Source: Acanthamoeba lenticulata
Lineage: Eukaryota; Discosea; Longamoebia; Acanthamoebidae
Length of the DNA: 15,988 nucleotides
Assembly: GCA_002179805.1 (NCBI GenBank)
Contig: NAVB01000250.1
Location: 1-15,988 of the forward strand
Reading direction: 5' to 3'
The notes beneath the pieces are model-generated. The model did not search any database, was not told the origin of the DNA, and was given only the letters and a program-made list of their open reading frames with translations. Shown here piece after piece: positions 1 through 10,802 of this stretch. The position numbers were made by a program, and so were the translations under genes. The number at the start of each line of letters is the position of its first letter. Position 1 is the first letter of the stretch.

Positions 1-892
1 ACCAGCAGCAAGAGCGGGCGCCACCTTTTGCGTGGCCATGAGAAGCGGGTAATTCCACGGGGTGATGGCCGCCACCACACCGATGGGCTCTTTCCGCACG
101 CGCACGCAAAAGTTGGGTTCGGGCACCAGCACGGGCGTGTCTTGTTCGCCGTCGAGAGCCTCGGCCAGGCGCGCGTAGTATCGAAAGTAGGTGACCGCTT
201 CGGTCACATCGCCTCGCGCTTCTCGAAGTGGCTTGCCACAATCGAGCGACTGTTTTTACGCACACGAGCAAGAAAGAGCGCCCTGGCCGCTGTCAGGAAC
301 GAAGGTCGTAGCGATTCTCCGATGGTTGAGTGCACCTCGAGACGGGCAAGCGCCTCGTGGTTGTCCTCGATACTCTGCGCCATCGCTGTCAGATAGTGCG
401 CCCTCTCGCGACCCGATGTGCTACTCCATGGAGCTCCGTCAACAGCCCTCACGCTATCCTGTGTTCTTCCCCCCCCCCAAAGGATAATTTTCACGTGGCC
501 AATCGGTCGGTGGTTAGGTCAGTTGTGTGTGTTATCGCGCCTCCTCGCCCCTCCCCCATCTTTGGGCTGATAAGTGGCGGACCATAACCAAGGCGTGACC
601 ATCGAATGCCGTTCGAGCGGCTTGCACCGCTGCTTCGACGTCTTCATCGGTGGCGAGTGGAACCTTACAGATCTCCTGTGCACCCGCCCAACATCATTGA
701 TGCGTGTTGGCAGGAGCAGGCACAACGAGGCCGGTGGGCACCGCCAACAATGGCAGGAGGTCGTGCCTGCTCGGTCGCCGGGTTGACCGTCGCCATGAAG
801 CGGCCTTGGGTCGGGGAGACCCACCTGCCAGCAACATACATGCGCCCTTCTGGAGCTTGCCTCGCAGGTGCGATATGATCACGCGACGACAT
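1..892 (-). CDS. Aldehyde dehydrogenase, betaine-aldehyde (ALDH10-like) type, 5' part
   Basis: NAD(P)-dependent oxidation of an aldehyde to its acid. Exons on the minus strand: 892-767, 675-589, 458-336, 249-<1, about 195 residues in frame. Visible: N-terminal MYVAGRWV and NPATEQ, then [39 protein letters not shown], and at the left edge [18 protein letters not shown] followed by KVAPALAAG, the conserved Rossmann-side motif of the family. The LDCGKP and [11 protein letters not shown] wording is closest to plant-type betaine/aminoaldehyde dehydrogenases (known family), so the substrate is inferred. The catalytic Glu and Cys lie beyond the window. The start may be the ATG at 892 or the one at 841, which begins right at the conserved MYVAGRW. 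Intron 1 (766-676) has no usable GT donor and needs GC (GCACGA). The end of exon 2 (donor GTTATG) is the least certain junction. Confidence 0.9.
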
Positions 893-993
893 GGCTTGCT
901 CGTGCTCGCGCTAGCCAAGGAAAATACGGTTTATTTTCCCTTGTGGCTACTTCTTTTTCTTTTTTTTTCCCTTCTCGTTGAGGCCAAACAACC
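893..993. promoter_or_regulatory. Divergent promoter region between the ALDH and NDUFA9 genes
   Basis: Only 101 bp separate the two outward-facing start codons (54 bp more if ALDH starts at 841). The stretch contains an imperfect inverted repeat, AGCCAAGGAAAATA at 913-926 against TATTTTCCCTTGTGGCT at 932-948. A T/C-rich run at 951-976 lies just upstream of the NDUFA9 ATG. No clear TATA box. That it drives both genes is inference from spacing. Confidence 0.5.
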
Positions 994-3474
994 ATGAAGA
1001 GGATAGTCACGCAAGGGTCCCTGGGGGGCTGCACTCGCTCCGCTGCCTCTGTGTCTGCGCTGGTATGTAACCAGAGATTAAATTGTTGGAAACAACGATC
1101 CTGGAGAGGAATCTTCGATTGACGCGCTCAACCCCAACCTCTAGTGGGACGGTGCGGCAGGAGTTCGTGGCCTCCACGTAAACTTGCAAGGGGGAAGGTC
1201 ATCAGTCAGTGGTGTTATCGCCACCGTGTTCGGTTGCACTGGCTTCCTGGGGCGTTTCGTCGTGAATAGGCTTGGTACCAAAAAACCTATCGATAACCTC
1301 AGCGTAACGGAACATTTGAAAATGACCCTCGTAATCCAGGTAAAATCGGATCCCAAGTCGTTGTTCCTTATCGAGGCGAAGAAACGGCCTTCCGTCACCT
1401 GAAGGTGATGGGAGATCTTGGCCAAATTGCTCCCGTGTGGTTCGATCTCCGTGATAAGGACACCGTCCGCAGGTACCTAAAGGAGCCTTGTTTCGTGTAA
1501 TGCTGGAAGGGGTTAAGGGGGGGGGGGAGGTGCAAGCAACGTGGCCACCGCGGTCTCCTCCTTTCGCTTTCATTCACCGCGAGGTCCTGCAGGGCGGTGC
1601 AGCACAGCAACGTTGTCATCAACTTGCTGGGCAAGCGCTGGGAAACTCGCAACTTCTCCTTCAACGACGTGCACCCGGAGGCCACCCGCACCATAGCTCA
1701 GGTTGGGCTCTTTGAGCGGCTTGCTTGCTCTTTCCCCTCCTTTCTTCTCGTCGAACGGGATTTAGAGATGGTGTGATTAAGGGGGGGGGGGAAGGGGAAG
1801 GGAGAGTTTCACTCACTTGGTTCCTTTCGCTGCTGTGTACTTATCTTCCTTGCCTTGCGTGGTTGTGTTGTGACGTCCTTAGGCGGCCAAGGAAGCCGGC
1901 GTGGAGCGATTTATTCACGTCTCGGCGGCTAACGCTGACCCGAGCTCACCATCTGCGTTTGCTCGGTCCAAGGTGCGTCTTGCCTGCTGGTTGTTCGGGC
2001 AGGGATCAGTGGTTCAGACCGTATTTCAACGGGATCAATTCCCCTTTCTTCGCGCGCTTCTCCCCTGCTCGCACACCAGGGCGAAAGCGAGCAAGTCTTG
2101 CGGGACATTTTCCCTGACGCCACCATCCTCCGCCCCACCGTGCTCTACGGCGCTCGGTACGCGGCGCGTCTTCCACCCCACACACGTGTGGTTGTGGACC
2201 GGGTGGGTGCATGCTTAGAGAGGGAGGGGAGGCCCCAAAGCATGACCTTGGGAGGAGGGGCGGGGGAAAGATGAGGGGAGGGGAGCACGCCCAGAAGAAG
2301 TTTTGCTCACCTCTCTCTCTCTCTCTCTCCCCCCCCCCCCAAATCTCCTTCCTACTCGTGTGTGTCTGCCTCTTTTGGTGTATGGTGTGCGTGTGTGTGT
2401 GTTGTTACAACAGGGATCACTTCCTCGTCAAGTGGGGCATGATGGCCCGTTATTGGCCCGTTTTTGCTCGCACCCTAAAGGACACCAAGTTTCAGCCGCT
2501 CTACGTACGGAGAGGGCCCGCCTGCCGCGCCCCGTTGTGTTGCCACAGCAGCCGGCAACAAACAGTTGACCCCCATTGGATTTGATGCTCCCCCCCCCCT
2601 CTCCCGGTCTTCCACAGGTCGCCGATATGGCCACGGCCCTGTTGAATGCCCTCGCCGATCCTGAGACGGCAGGCAAGACTTACGAGCTGGGTGGTCCCAA
2701 GGTGCGCTTCCCGTTTTTTCTTCTCAGGTGTTTGTTGTTTTCTTCTTCTTTTTCTTTCTTTCTTTCTCTCTCCCCCCTCCTTTTGGCGAAACAACCCTCC
2801 CTTTTGCGTATGCCTGGGGCCAACAATGGGCGGTATTTTCACTTGGGTGTTTGGGGGGTTGGGCCATGACATGCGCTAGGCGTACACACTTGAAGAGATC
2901 ACGGAAATGGTCTCACGCATGACCTTCCTCGAGCCGACAATGGTGGATGTGCCGTTCCCTCTCGTCCGTGCTTTTGCCAAGGCTACCCAGTCTTTCCTTC
3001 GTAAGCCGAGGTGAGCGGCGTCAGCAGCAGCAGCAACAGCAACAACAGAGCAAGCGTTCGCTCGCGAACGCGCTTATGTTCCCGAGGGACGCTAATGAGG
3101 GGATGCCGTCTGTGTTGCCTGTTGTGTGGTGACCTCCCCCTCACGGTCATGCTTTCCAGGTATACGATGGAGGAGCTCGACTACTGGCGAGCTGGCGATG
3201 TCGTTGTACCGGAGCAGGCGTCCCTGACCATCAAGGACCTGGGTCTCCCTGTGGTACGCAGCGTCCATCCCCCCCCCCCCGAGGCTCTTCCTCAAGCAAG
3301 TTCGCTCACTCAAAATGGCCGTGGTGTGCTTCGTCTTGGATGCAGGAGGAACTGACGATCTTGGAAAAAGAAGCAGTCAACTTCCTGCGTCTCTACAGAA
3401 AGCCCGCCACGATGAACCTTATCCTCGAAGACCAGCTCGACGCCAAAAAGCCCAACGTAACCCAGCGTGCCTAA
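994..3474 (+). CDS. NDUFA9: NADH dehydrogenase (complex I) 39-kDa subunit, NDUFA9
   Basis: Accessory subunit of mitochondrial respiratory complex I, an atypical short-chain dehydrogenase fold that binds NADPH. Eleven exons: 994-1062, 1145-1274, 1340-1494, 1603-1701, 1883-1972, 2080-2156, 2414-2504, 2618-2701, 2880-3010, 3160-3253, 3346-3474. All phases agree and give 382 aa, the usual size. Residues 1-23 ([13 protein letters not shown]...) are basic and hydroxylated, like a mitochondrial presequence. GGRSSVSG and the nucleotide-binding [10 protein letters not shown] follow (residues 51-60), then [77 protein letters not shown] and, near the end, [20 protein letters not shown]. The exon 3/4 junction is the weakest: the donor GTGTAA at 1495 adds about four residues before HSNVV compared with the animal protein. 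Introns carry G-runs, (CT)9 and a CAG tract. Confidence 0.96.
2311..2340 (+). repeat. (CT)9 plus C12 tract in NDUFA9 intron 6
   Basis: Perfect CT dinucleotides at 2311-2328, then a C-run to 2340, inside the intron between exons 6 and 7. It could act as a polypyrimidine tract but lies about 70 nt before the acceptor. Confidence 0.9.
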
Positions 3475-3502
3475 CGTGCTTGCTTATTCTCTCGGGAAAG
3501 GA

Positions 3503-3536
3503 AATAAAGCAAGCAAGAAAAAGAAGAAGAAATAAA
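3503..3536 (+). terminator. Candidate polyadenylation signals of NDUFA9
   Basis: AATAAA occurs at 3503-3508 and again at 3531-3536, 29 and 57 bases after the NDUFA9 stop codon. The next gene's ATG is at 3570, so cleavage of one transcript and initiation of the next must fit into 95 bp. Assignment is by motif and position only. Confidence 0.55.
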
Positions 3537-3569
3537 TCGTTACGTTTATTGCCAAGGCAGCTGCGCAAG

Positions 3570-6500
3570 ATGAGCCTCGCCATGGCCCCCAGCTGGCCCA
3601 GTGCAATGGGCAACAAGAGCGGCATGAAAGGCCTTCAACACCTCATACGTGACATTCGTAACTGTATGGTCCCGTACTGAATTCACTCAAGTGAAACAAC
3701 TTCTTCTCACACTGTGTGTTATGGATCTGCAGGTAAAGGAAAGGAGGGAGAGCAAAAACGTGTCAACAAAGAGATGGCAAACATTCGAAAACAGTTCACA
3801 GAGAACAAAAACTTGACGGGCTACAAGAAGAAAAAGTACGTGTGCAAGATCATTTACATCTACATGCTGGGCTATGAGGTGGACTTTGGGCATGTGGAAG
3901 CCATAAACCTTCTCTCTTCCAACAAGTTCTCGGAGAAGCAAGTGGTACGGCCAAGACCACCCGCATCAGTATTCTTTATTATTTTAAATATACCATTTAA
4001 TTATTGGTCTTCTTACACTTCTCTGGGAGCAGGGATATCTTTTTCTGGGTGTCGTGTTGAACGAAGAGCACCCCATGGTTCCCCTCGTCGTACAGTCCAT
4101 ATCGCATGACCTTGCCGGTAGTCAATCCCCGTCTCTCGCTCCTCTGCTCCTGCCCTTGCTCATCAGCTGCCTGGGTGGGTAGCCTGCTGACCGTTTTTGT
4201 GCGCGTGCTTGCGTCATCTTCATCAAACCCGCAGCACGCAGTGAATTTGCACAGTGCCTAGCGCTAACGGCAATTGCCAACATTGGTGGCAAACAAATGG
4301 CTGAGGCCCAGCTCGCTCCTACCGTCACTAAGCTCCTCCTTGCCAAGTAACAAGCGCTCTCTTCTATTTGTGGTCTTTTTATTTATTCATTTATTTCGTT
4401 TGTTCTGATTTTCAAACCCTGGCGGCGGTACTGTTGGCAACCAGCACATCGCCCAACATGGTGAAGAAGAAAGCTGCCGCATGCTTGCTGCAGCTCTACC
4501 GCAAATACCCTGACTTTATCACCTCGGACGTGTGGGCCGACCGTCTCGTCAAGCTGCTTAATTCGAGGTATACCACCACACCACACACCACACACACCAC
4601 CGCACAGTGGCCTCCCTCCCTCCCTCCCTCCCTCCCCTGGGTCCACTAGCTCCCAAATTGGGCAGGCGGTCCCCTGTCCGGGGATGGGGTGGGTCGTGTA
4701 GTTGCTATGTGTGTGTGTTGTGGTGGAACCGCCGGCGTTGGCTGTTTTCGTATTGTCAAAATGCGCTCTAATCGGTCCATTCCACACCCCGTGCGCCGCT
4801 CTTTCTCTCTTTTGCGTTGTACGTTGGCCTTCTCGCAATTCCTTTCTTCGCTCGTTCGTCCCGGCCTCCCAGGGACCCAGGAGTGGTGAGCAGCTTGATG
4901 AGTTTGCTCTTGGGCATCGCGGAAAGGGACTCATCCGGCTACGAGCCTTGCGTCGAAAAGGTCATTGAGCTCCTCTCCAAGGTAACTTTCGCACACGATG
5001 TTTCGTGCGTGTTTTTAGAATCATTTAATGTTTTTATTTTATTTTTAATTGTTATTATTATGCCTAAAATCTTTTCGTAAAAAAAAAAATTGTGTTTCTC
5101 GCTTGTGTTGCCCATCGAGATTGTGTTGGAACGGGAATACCCGCGCGACTACGTGTACTATAACGTTCCCAACCCGTGGCTGCAAGTCAAGTTGCTGCGT
5201 TTTCTGCGCTACTTCCCGGCCACCCATAAGAAAGTGCGCACACATGTTCTCTCTCCCTCTCTCTCTCTCTCTCTCTGTGCACACACCAGATGGCCCTTCC
5301 CTCTCGAGGTTGTGGTTGTTTCCACCCTGACTCGCAAACGTGCAGGATCTGTTCCGTAAGCTGCACGACGTGCTCCACAACATTATGCTGTGCGTTTATT
5401 TATTCATTTCTTTTTTTATTTTGTCTGTGCTGGTTGTTCTTTTCTTTACCGTGGTCTTCATGAGCTATTTATGTACTTTTTATATTGTGCGATCGCTAGC
5501 GTTTTACAACATCGATTCCCCTTTTCTTTTCCTCTCCGCGCCCCAGTCCATTGGCTGAAGTGACAGCACGCGTACCATCGCTCTTCTTCTTCTTCTCTCC
5601 TCGGGTGGTGGTGTGTGGTGGGCCACTAGGTCGGCGGAAAAGGTCGTGGCCAAGCCTTCCCTCTCGACCAACCACAAAAACGCTTCCAACGCAGTGCTGT
5701 TCGAGGCCATTGACCTCGTCCTCCACTACCACACGTATGATGTCTCGCGCGCTTATGCCAACATCTCCTTCCCTCCCTCTCTCCTTTTCTCCTTCTTTCC
5801 CCTTTGGACTTCTCTTTTGTCACTTTTTGCTCGTGAAATGTTGTGTGCATCGCTGTCATCGTCGTCGTCATCGGGGTCTGCTGCTGACCACTGGTTGGTG
5901 GGTGTGGTTTGCGTGGGGGGGGGGATCGTCGGTAGTGACGGCGAATTGGTGAAGCAAGCTGCACAGCTCTTAGGCCGTTTCATCTCGCCCAAAGAAACTG
6001 CTAACATTCGGTAAGGAATCATGAAGAGAGCAGACCCCCCCCCTTGCGGGAATCGTTCGTCCTCGCGCTGTTCGTCTTGAGCTCATCCGTCCCCTCCCCC
6101 TCCCCCCTCGCCGCTCCACTTTCCCCGATCACAAAAAACAAAGCTACCTGGGGCTGGAGGCAATGGGCAAGCTGGCTCTCTCAACCAGTGAGGAGGCCTC
6201 TGGCATCATCAAGCGTCATCTGGAAACGGTCATTTCATCGCTGAAGGATCCCGACATCTCTATACGGTGCTCCCCCGATCCTTCTCTCTCTCTCTCACAC
6301 CACCCAAATGAATCGATCATTGTCATCATCATCATCATCAGCAACATCACCATCCATCAGCTATTTAAATCACCACCTCGATAGCAGCCGCGGGGAGGAG
6401 GGCGGGGAGGGGCGACGTGTGTGTGGCGCTGATTCCTGAATACTGAGGAATTTTTCCCTTCCCGCAAACGTGTGTTTCTTTCCTTTTACATTTTCTTGCA

Positions 6501-7500
6501 ACAGGCGACGTGCGCTCGACTTGTCGTTCAGCATGTGCGACCAAACCAATAGTCAACGTATCGTCGGTGAGCTGCTGGACTATTTGCTTCACGCCGATTT
6601 CGATATTCAGGAGGAGCTGGCCCTCAAGATCGCTGTTCTCGCTGAGAAGTTTGCCGCGAGCAATCGCACCTGGTACGTCGACACGGTGCTACGGCTCATC
6701 TCCCTCGGTGGAAGCAACGTTCCCGATGACGTCTGGTACTGTTATGGAACTCTCTCTCCCTCTCCCCCTTCAATTGATCCCCTCTTCTGGCCTCCCTCGC
6801 CAGATTTCTGGGCCCTTGGCTTTTGAACATCCCCTTTCTTCCCCTCTCCCACTACTGTCTGTGTGTGTGCTGTGTCTGTGTTTGTGCGCCCGTTGTTCGT
6901 CACATGCGTATCTGTGGGCCTGCACTCATGCATGTCTCTCTCTCTCTCTCTCTGGCGTTGCGCCGTTCCCTTGTTGTGGGGGGGGGCGGGGGTATGATCT
7001 GCGAGCAGGTACCGTGTGGTTCAAATGGTGACCAACCACGAGGACGTTCAAGAGTATGCTGTTATGAACGCATTCAAGGCACAGCTGCGCCTTCTCCCTC
7101 TCTCTCTCTCTCTCTCTCCCCCCCATCTCTTGGCTTGCTTCTCTCTCTCTCTCTCTCTTCGCCTCTATCTTTCGCAAGTCGCGTGGGGGAGGGCCTTCCC
7201 TGGCTGAATCTCATTTGATTCCCTCCCTCCCTCCCTCCTTCCCCCGGCTCCTCTTTTTTCTGGCTGCCTCCTCCCGCGGGAGGGCGGTTTTCCCCACCAC
7301 AGGCACTCAAGCATCCCTCGTGTGGAGAGTCGACGGTTAAGGTGGCGGGCTATCTATTGGGCGAATTTGGTCATCTGATTGATGATAAGCCGGCATCCTC
7401 GTGTGTCCTCCCTCCTTCTCTCCGCCTTCTTCGCCTTCTCCTCCCTTCTCCAGCCACTTACGTGAATCACTTGTCTTCTTCTCCTTCCCCCGTCCCTGTT

Positions 7501-7555
<55 letters not shown>

Positions 7556-9855
7556 CATGGACATCTACATGCACACTTATGACACGGTAGAGCTCGCGAC
7601 CAATTCGAAGCCCTGCACCAGCGATTCGGCACGTCGTCAGTGGCTACGAGAGCGCTGTTGTTGTCCACCTACGCCAAGTTCCTCAATCTGTACCCGGAGG
7701 AGCTGGGCCCACAGATTACGCAAATCTTCAAGCAACAAGCCACCTACATCGACGCTGAGATCCAACAGCGCGCCTTCGAATATCACGGCCTTCATCTTCT
7801 GCACGACCCCGAGCTCATGGCACGTTCCTTCTGCCTCTTCTTCCGCCTCCTCCTTTCCCTCTGGTGCTTTGTTCAAGGAACAGCTGCTTTTCTTTTCTTT
7901 TCTTTTTTCTTTCGTTGTTGCTATTGCTGTTGGTGCCCCTTGTGTCAGGCGTGTCTCTCACCACGGCACGCGCTGGGACTGGGTCTCGTTTTTGCAGCAA
8001 ACGGTCCTCGATGTCATGCCCGCCTTTGCTGAAACGGAAGATCCCGAAGAGGACGACGGCCGTCACGCTCTCTCTGATGAGGATGAAGACGATGCTCCAG
8101 TTCGTACTGCCAACACTGGCGGGTGCGTGCCTCTACTCTCTCTCTCTCTCTCTCTCCTCTCTTTCGCTCTGTCTCTGTCTCTCTCTCTCTGCCTCTCTCT
8201 TTGTCTCTCTCTCTCTCCTCCCTCCTCCCTCTCTCTACGACAACGGCCAACCAACACGAGGAGCCTCCTGTGTCAACACAGGGGGAACAACAGCGGCCCC
8301 GGTTGGCTCCTCGACGAGGGAGCTTCACCGGTCCACAGCCTTGTCGCGGGCTTGGCTGGCACGACCCTAGCAGGCGAAAGCTCCCAAAGCTTTGGCTCCC
8401 TTCCGGCGCAACCTCCTCCTCAGGAGGGAGTCTATGCCGCTCCACCGCTCCCTGTGCATCCATTGGCATCCCCGCCCGCCTCTTCCTCTCCTTCTCTGTC
8501 TCCGCCGGCGGGGGCCCCATCCCTTGTGCCGTCGACTGCCCCATTGCCCGCTGCGACGCCCAGCCTCTCGCCGCTCACCGTTGCTTCTTCGTACATGCCA
8601 CTTCCACCCCTCCCTCCCTCTCTCTTGCCTCCCCCCTCCCTCAGAGTTCAATAACCCTCACGTATTCTCTTGGCCTCTCTCCCCTCTCCCGTTGTTGGGT
8701 GCCAATCAGAGCGGAGACTCCGCAGCTAGTGCCAAAGAAGAGTAAACCAACGAGCGCCCAGCTCATGGAGCTGTTCAAACTTCTGTGCATCAACTCCGAA
8801 GGAGTACTTTATGAGGCACCTACCTCTCTCTTCTCCCATCACGTTTACATTCTCTTATGAATGAGCAATTTGTGAATGGGGCGGGTGTGCGCAAGCAGGA
8901 CGGGAACATACAAATTGGCCTCAAGACGGAGTTCCAGCGTGGGATGGGGCGGCTGGTGGTCTACTATGGAAACACGACAAGCACACCTATCACCCAGTTC
9001 ACCACGATCATCTCACCCGTCAATTACCTCTCTGTTCAGATCCAGGAGATTTCGAATGTGATACAGCCCATGACCCAAGTACAATCCCCATCTGGGCTTC
9101 TCTTCTTCCCCTCCTTCCTTCCTTCCTTCCCCCGGGGTCCTAACACACTTTTTTTTTCTTCCCCTCTCTGTTTTTCTCCCGTCCACAGGAGCAACAGCTC
9201 ATCAACGTGGCCTGTCTGCACGAGTTCGCAGATGCTTTGCCCATTCAGGTCTCCTACTTGGCTAATGGCAAGTCTGAGAACCTGTCGCTCCGCCTTCCAA
9301 TAGTCTTGACCAAGTTTGTTGAACCGGTCTTGCTCGATGCCCCCGGCTTTTTTGGCCTTTGGAAGAAGCTCGCAGGTCCCCCCTACGGTGCGCATCCTCC
9401 CCCAAGACTGGGGTAATGCTGTCCAGGCGCTCATCATTCGTTCATTCATGCCAACAGAACACCAAAGTGTGTTCAAAGCTGGCGCGGTGATCGACTTGCC
9501 TGCCATCAATCATGTGCTCAGCTCGGGGCTACATGTGGGCGTTCTGCCGGCCATTGATCCCAATGTCAATAATCTTGTGGCTGCCGGATCCCTCTTCACT
9601 ACCACAAAACAGGTACCTCCTTCACTTCTCGTTCAATATGCGGTGCTTATCTTATTTATTGCTGTACAGGTCCTCATTTTGTTGCGGATTGAGACGAACC
9701 CGGCAGCAGGCATGATTCGGCTGACCATACGGTCTGAAAGTGGCCAGGTACTTTGCTTTGATTGGAGACGCGTTTAACCATCAAAATTCTCATCCAAGTT
9801 CCATTAGGTCACTGCAGCGATCAAAAACCTGGTTTCTGCTCAATTGGTTTGTTGA
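3570..9855 (+). CDS. AP2A1: AP-2 complex subunit alpha (alpha-adaptin)
   Basis: Large subunit of the clathrin adaptor AP-2 at the plasma membrane. Exons: 3570-3663, 3733-3944, 4033-4117, 4235-4346, 4445-4567, 4873-4981, 5120-5233, 5346-5389, 5630-5734, 5936-6010, 6144-6266, 6505-6735, 7009-7078, 7303-7400, 7591-7819, 7998-8122, 8282-8590, 8710-8815, 8899-9078, 9189-9375, 9458-9612, 9670-9747, 9808-9855; phases agree, 1003 aa. The trunk (1-608) has [18 protein letters not shown], the basic phosphoinositide patch YKKKKYVCK (62-70), [61 protein letters not shown] and [10 protein letters not shown]. An acidic then Pro/Ser-rich hinge spans about 609-765. The appendage (about 768-1003) has [19 protein letters not shown] and GLWKKLA, whose Trp (906) matches the ligand-binding Trp of animal appendages. 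Introns 13, 15 and 18 need GC donors. ATGs at 3582 and 3606 are alternative starts. The 3' end of exon 16 and start of exon 17 are less certain. Confidence 0.96.
4612..4637 (+). repeat. (CTCC)n tract in alpha-adaptin intron 5
   Basis: About six tandem CTCC units follow a CCACACA-rich stretch (4573-4600). Both are in the 305-nt intron between exons 5 and 6. Confidence 0.85.
5257..5276 (+). repeat. (CT)n tract in alpha-adaptin intron 7
   Basis: Perfect CT run within the 112-nt intron between exons 7 and 8. Confidence 0.85.
6935..6953 (+). repeat. (TC)n tract in alpha-adaptin intron 12
   Basis: Perfect TC run in the 273-nt intron, followed by a G-run at about 6978-6990 shortly before the acceptor. 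Confidence 0.85.
7097..7158 (+). repeat. Two (CT)n tracts in alpha-adaptin intron 13
   Basis: CT run with terminal C-run at 7097-7124 and a second CT run at 7141-7158. This is the intron with the GC donor at 7079; a (TCCC)n tract follows at about 7222-7237. Confidence 0.85.
7501..7556 (+). repeat. (GCAC)14 microsatellite in alpha-adaptin intron 14
   Basis: Fourteen perfect GCAC units, 56 bp, located 34 bp before exon 15. The strand is strictly alternating purine/pyrimidine. It lies between the pyrimidine-rich 5' half of the intron and the acceptor at 7589-7590. Confidence 0.95.
8136..8234 (+). repeat. Long imperfect CT/CTGT tract in alpha-adaptin intron 16
   Basis: About 100 nt made almost only of C and T, with (CT)n blocks interrupted by GT, inside the intron between exons 16 and 17. 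Confidence 0.85.
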
Positions 9856-10003
9856 CCTTGGCAATATCTCTAGCGACCAGCCCAAAGTGCTCTTTTGAAA
9901 GAAAAAACAATGCAACTTTTTGTGGTCAACATACAGCAAGGATTTCAACCATTTTTGAAAAAAATTTCGGCTGCCTCCCCCCTTGGTTTGCCCCCATTAC
10001 AGC
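9856..10003. other. 3' flank of alpha-adaptin gene
   Basis: Non-coding stretch after the alpha-adaptin stop codon, presumably 3' UTR at first. No canonical AATAAA seen. Base composition turns AT-richer here and intron-type CT tracts disappear. Nothing else recognised. Confidence 0.4.
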
Positions 10004-10250
10004 TAGTATCTGCTTGTGTATTGATCTGTGATGCTTCCACTGGGCTCCTGGTGGAGCTTCCTTCTTTGGGCGTCCACAACCTTGAACAACTCTAAAAACA
10101 AAAACTAAAACAAAAACAAAAATGAAAACTGAGTTATAAAGGAAAGAGGAAGGAGGGAGGGAAGTACACGGCCACTTTGCCAATGTACATGTGTGCTCAC
10201 GTTGCGGCTCCACATGGTTGTTTCAGCCAAAGCAGTGTCTTTGAGCTTGT
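10004..10250 (-). repeat. Inverted, shortened copy of the 11349-11650 element segment
   Basis: Three blocks match the plus-strand segment in inverted orientation: 10223-10250 with 11349-11376 (28/28), 10040-10094 with 11406-11460 (52/55) and 10004-10030 with 11624-11650 (27/27). Read on the minus strand it encodes NKLKDTALAE, then after an intron-like T-rich stretch CGRPKKEAPPGAQW. About 150 nt present in the plus copy are missing here. The gap falls between CAC trinucleotides, as expected for a microhomology deletion. Confidence 0.85.
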
Positions 10251-10305
10251 TCCTTGTCTGGCCCAGTGTTGTGTTGAGTTCAGGGGTGGCCTGGAATCTG
10301 GACAC

Positions 10306-10802
10306 TAAATGAAGGATTATTGGTCACACTCAACCAATTTATAACAATTCTTGAACACATTGGTCGCCCAATTCAGAACCAAATTTCAAATAACTAGGAA
10401 CGAAAAGATTGAGATTATATTAACAAATCGATTTCAATTTATTGACAACAAACAAGACAAAGATAGGAAATCCTCCCCAATGGCCAGGGTGGAAAGTGGG
10501 GTCCAGTACTGTACCTTGTGTTTCCAGTATTTTGCTATCCTTGCTGAATGGCCACAAAGGCGCCCAGCTTTGTGTGGACCCAGGCGCAAAGCAATAAATC
10601 CCATTGCTAGGCGGCTCCATAGAAACTCTTTGCGTTTTTTTTGGCGCTCAACATGAAGCAGCTGTTGAGTTCTGGATCTGAGCACTTGGTGGGGCATGGT
10701 GAAGAGTAAAAGCGCCACTGTAGTGGTCAAAATGCAACCAAAAATTTTTGGAAAGTGGCAAAACAAATTTAGATATTTGGTTTTATTTATGGAAAGTGGT
10801 TT
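10306..10802. other. AT-rich spacer without recognisable gene
   Basis: About 500 bp with only short, unconvincing open frames on either strand. No homology, RNA gene or repeat recognised. Part of the AT-richer island. Confidence 0.4.

Noticed and set aside
204..494. Separate small gene on the minus strand
   Set aside because: It is ALDH exon 3 read through into its flanking introns.
3020..3052. Poly-glutamine coding tract in NDUFA9
   Set aside because: The CAG/CAA run lies in intron 9 (3011-3159); the frame across it leaves the conserved protein.
7501..7556. CRISPR-like or telomeric array
   Set aside because: Four-base perfect microsatellite with no spacers, inside an intron.
7401..8654. 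417-codon plus-strand open frame
   Set aside because: It runs through alpha-adaptin introns 14-17, including (GCAC)14 and CT tracts that encode simple repeats. Only its last part (8282-8590) is a real exon, the hinge.
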